Positions 1-5,541 of a stretch of 5,541 bases of DNA are shown piece by piece. The DNA is taken from NCBI GenBank assembly GCA_009780875.1, contig WQZE01000081.1, positions 1-5,541 of the forward strand, in the 5' to 3' direction. How positions within the stretch are numbered: position 1 is the stretch's first letter; every line of letters starts with the position of its first letter. The notes under the pieces are model-generated. The model was not told where the DNA came from. It saw nothing but the letters and a program-made list of their open reading frames with translations, and did not search any database. The position numbers and the translations under genes are program-made. The DNA comes from Bacillota bacterium. GTDB taxonomy: Bacteria > Bacillota > Clostridia > Christensenellales > Pumilibacteraceae.

Positions 1-3000
1 ACACGCCCCACGACATCGTCACTTTTGATGGTCATTATCTCTTGCAAAATGTTGGCAGCACCGTACGCATACAATGCCCAAACCTCCATCTCTCCAAATC
101 TTTGTCCACCAAATTGTGCTTTTCCACCCAATGGTTGTTGCGTGACAAGACTGTATGGTCCCGTACTTCTTGCGTGGATTTTGTCATCTACCAAGTGGAC
201 AAGTTTGAGCATATACATATATCCGACCGTTACACGGTTCTCAAACGCCTCACCCGTACGCCCATCAAACAATTCAATCTTGCCATCCACTTTGCCCTCA
301 GGAGACACAAAGCCGTTGTCATTGAGCAGTTGTTTGATATCACTCTCTCTTGCACCGTCAAAAACAGGTGTGGATATCTTCCAACCAAGTGCTTTGGCAA
401 CAAGCCCCAAATGCACCTCCAATACCTGTCCAATGTTCATACGACTTGGTACGCCCAAGGGGTTGAGGACGATTTCCAAAGAGGTTCCATCCGCCAAAAA
501 CGGCATATCTTCTTGTGGCAAAATCCGAGAGATGACACCCTTGTTTCCGTGGCGTCCCGCCATCTTGTCGCCCACGGATATTTTGCGTTTTTGTGCAATA
601 TAGACACGCACAATCTTGTTGACACCAGGAGACATTTCCTCACGATTGGCTCTCGTAAACACCTTGACATCCACAACGATACCGCCCTCACCGTGTGGCA
701 CACGCAAAGAGGTGTCACGCACTTCCCTTGCTTTCTCGCCAAAGATGGCACGCAACAATCTCTCCTCAGGGGTCAACTCTGTCTCACCTTTGGGAGTCAC
801 CTTGCCCACCAAAATATCACCGCTGTGCACCTCGGCACCCACACGAATGATTCCCTCAGCATCAAGGTTTTTGAGAGCTTCCTCACCCACATTGGGGATA
901 TCTCTTGTGATTTCCTCAGAGCCCAATTTTGTGTCTCTAGCTTCTAGTTCGTGGTCTTCTATGTGAATAGAGGTAAACCCGTCATCCTTGACAAGTTTTT
1001 CACTAATCAAAATAGCATCCTCGTAGGTATACCCCTCCCACGCCATAAATCCAATCAAGACATTGCGACCGAGTGCAAGTTCACCGTTCTCTGTGCTGTG
1101 TCCATCCGCCAAGATGGCACCTTTCTCCACCTTGTCGCCCGTTTTGACGATGGGGTGTTGGTTGATACACGTACCTTGGTTGGAGGCAATAAACTTGCGG
1201 AGCGTGTATTGCCCCTCTTTGCCACCGCTCTCTTTGACCCTAATCTCCTCGGCGGACACATAGGACACCGTACCTGCATTTCTTGCAATCTGCATAACAC
1301 CGCTATCATAAGCAATACGGTGCTCTACACCGGTACCAATGATGGGAGACTCTGGACGCAAAAGTGGCACTGCTTGCCGTTGCATATTGGAGCCCATCAA
1401 CGCACGGTTGGTATCGTCGTTTTCCAAAAAGGGTATCAACGCCGTAGCCACCGATACAAGTTGCCTTGGGTTACAGTCCATAAAGTCAATGGCATTGCGG
1501 TCGGTTTCCAAGATTTCTTCACGGTATCTTGCCGCCACACGAGCATTGACAAAACGATTGGCATCATCCAACGGCTCGTTTGCCTGTGCCACCACATATT
1601 TGTCCTCTTCATCGGCTGCCAAGTACACAATCTCATCTGTGACTTGTTTGGTATCTTTGTTGACACGGCGATAAGGTGCCTCTATAAATCCATACTCATT
1701 GATACGAGAATAGGTGGACACACTGCTGATAAGTCCAATGTTTTGTCCCTCAGGCGTCTCAATCGGACAAAGTCGGCTATAATGCGTATAGTGTACATCC
1801 CTAACATCAAAACTTGCTCTCTCACGATTGAGTCCACCAGGTCCCAACGCAGAGAGTTTGCGTTTGTGTGTGAGTTCTGCAATTGGATTGGCCTCGTCCA
1901 TAAACTGAGACAATTGAGACGAACCAAAAAACTCTTTGATAGCACTTGTGATGGGTCTAATATTGACAAGACTTGTGGGCGTCAACTCATCATTTTGTTG
2001 GATTTGCATCCGCTCTTTGACCACCCTTTCAAGGCGTGTGATGCCAATGCGGAACTGATTTTGAAGCAGTTCGCCCACGCTACGCACCCTACGGTTCGCC
2101 AAGTGGTCAATGTTGTCAATCTCTCCAATCCCGTGGTGGAGTCCCAAACAGTAGTTGATGGTAGCCAAAATATCCTCTACCAAAATATGCTTGACAATCA
2201 AATCATCATTGGAGTTTTTGAAAACCTTGTCCAATGCATCTTTTTTGTTGTTTTCTAAAATGTTTTTAAGCGTGGGATAATACACACTTTCCGCAATGTT
2301 GTATTTTTTGACATCCACACCAAAACTTGCCGCATCCACTTGTGCGTTGCCAAGCACCACAAAGGTGGCTCCCTCTGCCACTTGTACCGCCACTTGATTG
2401 ACGCCCGCATTCCTGATTTTGATAGCGGTCTCTTTGTCAATCAACTGTCCTTTTTTGGCAAGCAAAAGCCCGTCCTCATCCACCACATCGGCAGCGGCAA
2501 TGCGTCCGTCTATCCGTTTTGCAATGTCCAGTTTTTTGTTGAACTTGTACCTACCCACCCTTGACAAGTCATATTTTTTGCGGTCAAAAAACAAACCATC
2601 AATAAAGTTTTTGATGCTGTCCACATCGGCAACCTCGCCCGGACGCAATCTGCGGTTGATTTCAAGCACACCCTCTTTTTCATCTTTGGCAATGTCTTTG
2701 GCAATCGTGTTCTTGATGATTTCCTCATCGTGAAACAATTCCAAAATGGCTTCATCACTGCCAAAATCTTGGGTAGTGATGGCAGACAAAGCCCGCACAA
2801 GAGCGGTCGCAGGGACTTTTCTTGCTCTGTCCACATGGACATACAAGACCCCTTGGCTGTCCTCTTCAAACTCCAACCAAGCACCACGCAAAGGGATGTT
2901 GGTGGCAGTAAAATAAGGCTCACCCGTTTTTGCATCCAAAGTCTTGCCAAAATACACACCAGGGCTCCGCACCAATTGTGACACCACAACCCGCTCAGCA

Positions 3001-3395
3001 CCGTTGATAATAAAAGACCCGTTGGGCGTCATCAATGGGAAATCTCCCATAAAGACTTCTTGCTCATTGGACTCATTGGTCTCTTTGTTGACAAGTCGCA
3101 TACGCACTTTGAGCGGTGCCGCATAGGATGCATCTTTGTCCTTGCAATCCTTCTCTGTATACTTGGGCACATTGTCAAGCGTGTGCGACAAAAAGTGCAA
3201 CTCAATTTTGTTGCTAAAATCCGTGATAGGGCTAAAATCCCTAAACACCTCAGATATCCCCAAATTCAAAAAGTCTCTATAAGAATCTTTTTGAATGTCC
3301 ACCAAATAAGGAATATCAATGACATCCTTAATTTTGGAAAAACTCTTTCTCTCAACATTGCCGTACTTTACGGTTTTGATACTCGTCCCTGACAT
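1..3395 (-). CDS. rpoB: DNA-directed RNA polymerase beta subunit (3' end outside window)
   Basis: This is the beta subunit of bacterial RNA polymerase, which with beta' forms the active centre that copies DNA into RNA. The frame is open from ATG 3395 to base 1 (1131 codons); by comparison with Gram-positive RpoB only the C-terminal tail is missing. Visible landmarks are: SFSKIKDV near residues 18-25; INGAERVVVSQLVRSPGVYF at 130-149; the rifampicin region at about 491-521; HYSRLCPIETPEGQNIGL at about 538-555; YEDAILISEKL with the acidic pair E792/D793; the flap start TPKGETELTPEERLLRAIF; GDKMAGRHGNKG with K944 and K952 (equivalent to E. coli K1065/K1073); and HARSTGPYSLVTQQPLGGK with H1074. 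The large E. coli-type insertions are absent. ATG 3395 is chosen because AGGGGAG sits 6 nt upstream and the N-terminus has a normal length. An in-frame TTG at 3425 is an alternative. Odd points: Tyr1109 in EVWALYAYG, where Glu is usual, and almost no TTA or CTA leucine codons. rpoC would be expected downstream. Confidence 0.98.
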   Translation of the reverse strand, partial: MSGTSIKTVKYGNVERKSFSKIKDVIDIPYLVDIQKDSYRDFLNLGISEVFRDFSPITDFSNKIELHFLSHTLDNVPKYTEKDCKDKDASYAAPLKVRMRLVNKETNESNEQEVFMGDFPLMTPNGSFIINGAERVVVSQLVRSPGVYFGKTLDAKTGEPYFTATNIPLRGAWLEFEEDSQGVLYVHVDRARKVPATALVRALSAITTQDFGSDEAILELFHDEEIIKNTIAKDIAKDEKEGVLEINRRLRPGEVADVDSIKNFIDGLFFDRKKYDLSRVGRYKFNKKLDIAKRIDGRIAAADVVDEDGLLLAKKGQLIDKETAIKIRNAGVNQVAVQVAEGATFVVLGNAQVDAASFGVDVKKYNIAESVYYPTLKNILENNKKDALDKVFKNSNDDLIVKHILVEDILATINYCLGLHHGIGEIDNIDHLANRRVRSVGELLQNQFRIGITRLERVVKERMQIQQNDELTPTSLVNIRPITSAIKEFFGSSQLSQFMDEANPIAELTHKRKLSALGPGGLNRERASFDVRDVHYTHYSRLCPIETPEGQNIGLISSVSTYSRINEYGFIEAPYRRVNKDTKQVTDEIVYLAADEEDKYVVAQANEPLDDANRFVNARVAARYREEILETDRNAIDFMDCNPRQLVSVATALIPFLENDDTNRALMGSNMQRQAVPLLRPESPIIGTGVEHRIAYDSGVMQIARNAGTVSYVSAEEIRVKESGGKEGQYTLRKFIASNQGTCINQHPIVKTGDKVEKGAILADGHSTENGELALGRNVLIGFMAWEGYTYEDAILISEKLVKDDGFTSIHIEDHELEARDTKLGSEEITRDIPNVGEEALKNLDAEGIIRVGAEVHSGDILVGKVTPKGETELTPEERLLRAIFGEKAREVRDTSLRVPHGEGGIVVDVKVFTRANREEMSPGVNKIVRVYIAQKRKISVGDKMAGRHGNKGVISRILPQEDMPFLADGTSLEIVLNPLGVPSRMNIGQVLEVHLGLVAKALGWKISTPVFDGARESDIKQLLNDNGFVSPEGKVDGKIELFDGRTGEAFENRVTVGYMYMLKLVHLVDDKIHARSTGPYSLVTQQPLGGKAQFGGQRFGEMEVWALYAYGAANILQEIMTIKSDDVVGR
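1833..1925 (-). other. Rifampicin-binding region of RpoB (residues 491-521)
   Basis: The encoded stretch reads GSSQLSQFMDEANP, then IAELTHKRKLSALGPGG, and aligns without gaps to E. coli residues 507-537 (offset 16). The positions most often mutated in resistant strains carry the sensitive residues: Q497 (E. coli Q513), D500 (D516), H510 (H526) and S515 (S531). K513 replaces the Arg found at E. coli 529. In the second cluster P548 and I545 are conserved, while Q551 replaces E. coli P567. On known determinants alone the enzyme would be predicted rifampicin-sensitive; the effect of the Lys is an open inference. Confidence 0.9.
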
Positions 3396-3511
3396 TTTTT
3401 GCTCCCCTAATCTTGTACTTTCCAATGCAACACTCCTCACACAATCCCCTGCACCCTTGCTACACAAAATCAAACAATTGCAAATGATGCAAATATTGCC
3501 CCATTTTGACT
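3396..3511 (-). promoter_or_regulatory. 5' leader of rpoB mRNA
   Basis: About 116 nt lie between the inferred transcription start (near 3511, about 7 nt past the -10 box) and the rpoB ATG. The leader holds a 14-codon mini-ORF (ATG 3504 to TAG 3460, MGQYLHHLQLFDFV) with no ribosome binding site, starting about 7 nt into the transcript. It also holds two ribosome-binding-like purine runs, GAGGAG at 3438-3433 and AGGGGAG at 3408-3402. I see no strong hairpin followed by a U-run and no riboswitch that I recognise. The start point is inferred from promoter geometry only. Confidence 0.5.
3402..3408 (-). promoter_or_regulatory. Ribosome binding site of rpoB
   Basis: AGGGGAG on the minus strand, six nucleotides (CAAAAA) before ATG 3395. 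It is a good anti-16S match at good spacing and is the reason for preferring this start to the in-frame TTG at 3425, which has its own GAGGAG (3438-3433) at 7 nt spacing. Confidence 0.85.
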
Positions 3512-3517
3512 TTCTAT

Positions 3518-3547
3518 ATTATAACAAAAACGCACCCCCGCTGTCAA
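3518..3547 (-). promoter_or_regulatory. Consensus sigma-A-type promoter for rpoB
   Basis: On the minus strand TTGACA (3547-3542) is followed after 18 nt by TATAAT (3523-3518). Both hexamers match the housekeeping consensus exactly and the spacer is within the normal 16-18 nt range. It faces rpoB and lies about 120 nt upstream of its start codon, with no gene between. The segment upstream of the -35 box (3560-3610) is AT-rich, but begins roughly 13 nt away, so an UP-element role is only possible. A promoter this strong suggests that rpoB transcription is largely independent of the upstream membrane genes. Confidence 0.85.
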
Positions 3548-3570
3548 GCCCCCAGGTGTGTTATTAGTAT

Positions 3571-3599
3571 TACTTATATCACAATATTTTTACTTATAT
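3571..3599 (+). repeat. Short direct repeat in AT-rich segment
   Basis: TACTTATAT occurs at 3571-3579 and again at 3591-3599, with starts exactly 20 bp apart, about two helical turns, so both copies face the same side of the DNA. The match continues imperfectly (TCACAA against ATCAA). The repeat lies 24-52 bp upstream of the rpoB -35 box. It could be a tandem protein-binding site or just low-complexity AT-rich DNA. Confidence 0.4.
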
Positions 3600-3731
3600 A
3601 TCAATCCCTTGTTCTACACCCAAGTCACCCCGCCGACAACCACTCTCCAAGACGCTGCCAATCCCAAAACGATAGGATGAAAAGCATCCAACACGCACGA
3701 CCCTTACTCTCCCCCGCAACCCACAGTTTTT

Positions 3732-3748
3732 TGTTTACTCCTTAAACA
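3732..3748 (-). repeat. Small hairpin with AGGAG in the loop
   Basis: TGTTTA and TAAACA form a perfect 6-bp stem around a 5-nt loop that reads AGGAG on the minus strand. The stem is AT-rich and weak. It is followed on the minus strand by a run of A, so it is not a terminator in that direction. On the plus strand the T-run precedes the stem, so it does not fit there either. No start codon with an ORF of useful length follows. Function unknown. Confidence 0.3.
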
Positions 3749-3753
3749 CAAAG

Positions 3754-3775
3754 GAGAGTCATAGACACGACTCTC
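3754..3775 (-). terminator. Possible intrinsic terminator of the membrane-protein transcript
   Basis: GAGAGTC and GACTCTC form a perfect 7-bp stem with an 8-nt loop. On the minus strand the stem is followed by CTTTGTGTTT, an interrupted T-rich tract, so it would be a weak to moderate terminator. It lies 11 nt after the stop of the weak 69-codon ORF, about 190 nt after the stop of the 325-residue gene, and before the rpoB promoter. That is where a boundary between two transcription units would be expected. Confidence 0.4.
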
Positions 3776-3785
3776 ACACGGTTTT

Positions 3786-3995
3786 CTACACCACACACAA
3801 CGCACGCCATTCTGCAATCAATCCTCTCCCTCCGACAAACAATCTCTTGGCAACCTTGACGCACCCCGTTTGTGTTCCAAAATTTTTGCACGCCCTTTGC
3901 CCTTTGCGTCCAGTCACTGATACAACATCCATGGCGTAACCTATTCTTATTGTTCTACCCAACTTCTCAATGACTATTAGGAATTTGCTCTCCAT
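3786..3995 (-). CDS. Doubtful small basic ORF, 69 codons
   Basis: An ATG at 3995 opens a 69-codon frame that overlaps the last 29 bases of the 325-residue gene in another frame and ends at TAG 3788-3786. The product would be rich in Arg, Lys, Gly and Val (for example VTGRKGQR and RLFVGGRGLIAEWR), with no membrane segment and no family I recognise. In favour: a short overlap typical of translational coupling, and a terminator-like hairpin 11 nt after its stop. Against: the only good purine run (AGGGGAG) lies 13 nt from the ATG, and the sequence looks like a chance product of G-rich DNA. More likely not a gene. Confidence 0.2.
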   Translation of the reverse strand: MESKFLIVIEKLGRTIRIGYAMDVVSVTGRKGQRACKNFGTQTGCVKVAKRLFVGGRGLIAEWRALCVV

Positions 3996-4944
3996 CGCTT
4001 GCCCCAGACTCCCCTACGGCCGCACCATCCTTCTTTGCAAGATTCCCAAGGAGCAACCAAGACGGCGACCACAACACCAACACACTCATCGCCCCATACA
4101 ACCACAACTCCATTGTAGTGATAGCATTGTGCAAAAGCACACATACCACACTCCCCAAAATCACACTTCCCATCCAAAACATACGCTCTCGCTTGTCACA
4201 GCGTGACTTGGCAAAGAGTACTCCAAAACCCACACACACAGCCCCCGCCATCAACACCGCAACCACACTACTCACCACCCCCACCTGCACAAATCCCCAA
4301 TCCAACAACAGTCTCTCCACACCCCGTACACCCAATTCCGCAAGGACCCTTTCAAAATTGACCATACTCAGTACCAATACTGCCATCCCACCTTGCAAAA
4401 ACCACACGCCACCCACAAAGGTACGCCCCTCCCATTTTGCAACCAACACCGTATATTCTTTGAGATATCGCTTTTTTGTGTCAATATACAACACCCCTTC
4501 TCTCTGCCCTTGCAACCATCCACGCAACCCAAACCCAAGCAACCAGACCGCCATCACCCCAACCACCACACTCCAAACCACCAACCCCACCAACCAAGCA
4601 CTCAACATCTTGCCCATCAACACCCAAAACAAAATCCCCCCTCGCAAACCAACTCCCAACCTAGCCACCCCTACCATCTTCCGCTCCTGCCTTGCATCCA
4701 TCACTTGGAGATACCTACACTGCCACACCATCACACCAATCATTGCCCAAAACCCAAACAAAAAATGAAACAGCAACCAAAACACTCCCCACCCTTGCAA
4801 CTCCCCATCCGCACGCCACTCCATCCACACCACACCCACATACACCGTCACAAAAAACAACCATACCAAATCCCCCACCAACATCTGCCCCCATACCCGT
4901 TTCTCATTGGTTGGTCTCAATTTGATTTTTTGTGTCGTTCCCAT
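3967..4944 (-). CDS. Hypothetical polytopic membrane protein, 325 aa
   Basis: I do not recognise the family. The protein has about seven or eight hydrophobic segments, roughly at residues 22-41, 52-75, 100-115, 116-138, 175-194, 219-244, 256-275 and 281-300. They are separated by charged loops: RYLQVMDARQERK at 77-89, DTKKRYLKEY at 155-164 and AKSRCDKRER at 245-254. It ends in a hydrophilic tail from about 303. It is very rich in Val, Gly, Leu and Trp and has no evident signal peptide or catalytic motif. The start is ATG 4944, with AAGGAG (4954-4949) 4 nt upstream, a little close. It follows the 178-codon membrane gene by 56 nt with no visible promoter, so co-transcription is likely. The coding strand is strikingly poor in C and rich in G (GTG, GGG and TTG codons), unlike the gene upstream. 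A small integral membrane or transporter-like protein is possible but not shown. Confidence 0.85.
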   Translation of the reverse strand: MGTTQKIKLRPTNEKRVWGQMLVGDLVWLFFVTVYVGVVWMEWRADGELQGWGVFWLLFHFLFGFWAMIGVMVWQCRYLQVMDARQERKMVGVARLGVGLRGGILFWVLMGKMLSAWLVGLVVWSVVVGVMAVWLLGFGLRGWLQGQREGVLYIDTKKRYLKEYTVLVAKWEGRTFVGGVWFLQGGMAVLVLSMVNFERVLAELGVRGVERLLLDWGFVQVGVVSSVVAVLMAGAVCVGFGVLFAKSRCDKRERMFWMGSVILGSVVCVLLHNAITTMELWLYGAMSVLVLWSPSWLLLGNLAKKDGAAVGESGASDGEQIPNSH

Positions 4945-5000
4945 CTGACTCCTTTTTGTTCCCTAAAACAATCCATCGTGACATTTCCTTTCTTTTGCAC
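4945..5000 (-). other. Short gap between the two membrane-protein genes
   Basis: 56 nt with no -35/-10 pair and no hairpin with a T-run, which favours one transcript for both genes. It contains the ribosome binding site of the downstream gene. A 26-codon ORF from ATG 4984 (MSRWIVLGNKKESD at its start) crosses it and runs into the next gene. Its purine run is only about 2 nt from the ATG, so I do not call it. Confidence 0.5.
4949..4954 (-). promoter_or_regulatory. Ribosome binding site of the 325-aa membrane protein
   Basis: AAGGAG on the minus strand followed by TCAG and then ATG 4944. The match is strong, but the 4-nt gap is shorter than usual. No better start with this site is in frame, and the next in-frame Met (residue 21) would cut into the first hydrophobic segment. 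Confidence 0.7.
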
Positions 5001-5541
5001 TCATTCCGCATAGCAAGTGATGCCAACGGGGATATCCAAGAAACCACGCTGGATTTCAATGGTTACACCCTTGCCATCTACTAGTGCCACAACACAAGTC
5101 CCAATAAACAATACAATACACGCTATGACCTTGCCAATAATGACAAGCAAAGTAGGACTCAAAGCCGTTAGAAAGGTCACCAAAACAGTGGTTACTGTAC
5201 CCAAAATCGCTGCCAATGTTGTTCCAAAAATTGCTGCCGTAATGGCTCCACCCACAAAAGCAAACCAAAGAGAGGACGCAAATCCAATCACTAAGTTGGT
5301 CAGCGTAGCATTGGATATTTTGATATAAGAATATTTTGTTCTCAACAAGTCACTATTGTCAGCACCCTTGTTGTTCTCAAAAGTTTCATCTACTTGTACA
5401 ATCTGACCTACCAGGGGATTGAAAAGTTCTAACAGACTTGTTACAACATCTTTTTCCTCTTGGCTCAACGCAAGTTTTTTATCATTCCCCACGCCTCTCA
5501 CAATGCCATCCAACAAAGACATCTCTCCACAATTCAAAACC
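5001..5541 (-). CDS. Hypothetical membrane protein, 5' end open at window edge
   Basis: I do not recognise this gene. The frame is open to the right edge, so the true start may lie outside. Inside the window the candidates are TTG 5537 (178 aa) and ATG 5522 (173 aa), but GGAG sits only 2 nt before that ATG, too close for a good site. Numbered from the TTG, residues 1-75 are hydrophilic (KLALSQEEKDVV, then an Asn/Asp-rich stretch around 50-63). Residues 78-151 are almost wholly hydrophobic, rich in Gly, Ala, Thr and Val, and fit three membrane helices (about 78-105, 108-125 and 129-151). The C-terminal tail contains VTIEIQRGFLDIP and ends in TCYAE. With three helices the two ends would lie on opposite sides of the membrane. 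Base use is balanced and more AT-rich than the next gene. The Gly/Ala-rich helices recall small membrane-active peptides, but nothing else supports that role. Confidence 0.75.
   Translation of the reverse strand, partial: VLNCGEMSLLDGIVRGVGNDKKLALSQEEKDVVTSLLELFNPLVGQIVQVDETFENNKGADNSDLLRTKYSYIKISNATLTNLVIGFASSLWFAFVGGAITAAIFGTTLAAILGTVTTVLVTFLTALSPTLLVIIGKVIACIVLFIGTCVVALVDGKGVTIEIQRGFLDIPVGITCYAE

Larger units (their letters stand above)
3548..3966. other. Region between membrane gene and rpoB promoter, no confident gene
   Basis: About 420 bp with no gene I trust. From high to low coordinates it holds the body of a weak 69-codon ORF (to 3786), the terminator-like hairpin, the small AGGAG-loop hairpin, a 5-bp stem GGATG/CATCC at 3675-3689, and the AT-rich segment with the TACTTATAT repeat. 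I saw no tRNA fold, insertion-sequence ends or CRISPR-like repeats. The ribosomal protein genes rplJ and rplL, which precede rpoB in most bacteria, are not here. Confidence 0.6.

Noticed and set aside
42..947. 301-codon plus-strand ORF
   Set aside because: Same codon-aligned antisense frame of rpoB, ending at the complement of a single CTA leucine codon. No ribosome binding site or family resemblance.
951..2258. 435-codon plus-strand ORF
   Set aside because: It is the codon-aligned antisense of rpoB. It stays open only because rpoB hardly uses TTA, CTA and TCA; its product is Cys/His/Ile-rich and resembles nothing, and rpoB itself is certain.
3598..3603. Second promoter candidate (TTGATA with a downstream TATAAG on the minus strand)
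   Set aside because: The spacer would be 20 nt, too long, and the match is expected by chance in such AT-rich DNA next to an exact-consensus promoter.
3506..3745. 79-codon plus-strand ORF in the region upstream of rpoB
   Set aside because: It overlaps the rpoB promoter, has no ribosome binding site and encodes a low-complexity Ser/Pro/His-rich sequence.
3541..3780. Possible mobile-element end or tRNA in the AT-rich and hairpin-bearing region
   Set aside because: No paired terminal inverted repeats, target duplication, transposase fragment or cloverleaf could be found on either strand.
4904..4984. 26-codon minus-strand ORF beginning MSRWIVLG
   Set aside because: Purine run only about 2 nt from the ATG, runs into the start of the membrane gene in another frame, and has no recognisable features.
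4118..5013. Long plus-strand ORFs (4118-4768 and 4393-5013) rich in Pro, Thr, His and Asn
   Set aside because: These are antisense shadows of the G-rich 325-aa membrane gene. Their low-complexity composition follows from the C-rich plus strand, while the minus frame has proper membrane segments and a ribosome binding site.

Overview
The window comes from a low- to mid-GC Firmicute, probably a Clostridia-type lineage. The evidence is a Gram-positive-type RNA polymerase beta subunit without the large lineage insertions of the E. coli enzyme, AGGAG-type ribosome binding sites, and a consensus sigma-A-type promoter. Everything I can support as a gene lies on the minus strand, so transcription runs from high to low coordinates.

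Layout, in order of transcription. (1) 5541-5001: end of a small hypothetical membrane protein whose 5' end may lie outside the window. (2) 4944-3967: a hypothetical polytopic membrane protein of 325 residues, 56 nt downstream of the first and probably in the same transcript. (3) 3966-3548: a stretch with no convincing gene. It holds a weak 69-codon ORF (overlapping the end of gene 2), a terminator-like hairpin, a second small hairpin and an AT-rich segment with a direct repeat. (4) 3547-3396: a near-perfect promoter (TTGACA, 18 nt, TATAAT) and a leader of about 116 nt. (5) 3395-1: rpoB, open from its ATG to the window edge; 1131 codons are present and only the C-terminal tail is missing.

I translated rpoB codon by codon over its whole length and found no internal stop. 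The rifampicin pocket, the metal-contacting Glu-Asp pair, both conserved lysines and the switch-region histidine are all present. I saw no novel multigene system. The points most worth a second look are the non-canonical context of rpoB (no rplJ/rplL within 2.1 kb upstream, an own strong promoter, and a leader with a mini-ORF and an alternative in-frame TTG start), a Lys in place of the usual Arg in the rifampicin region, and the extreme strand asymmetry of the 325-residue membrane gene.
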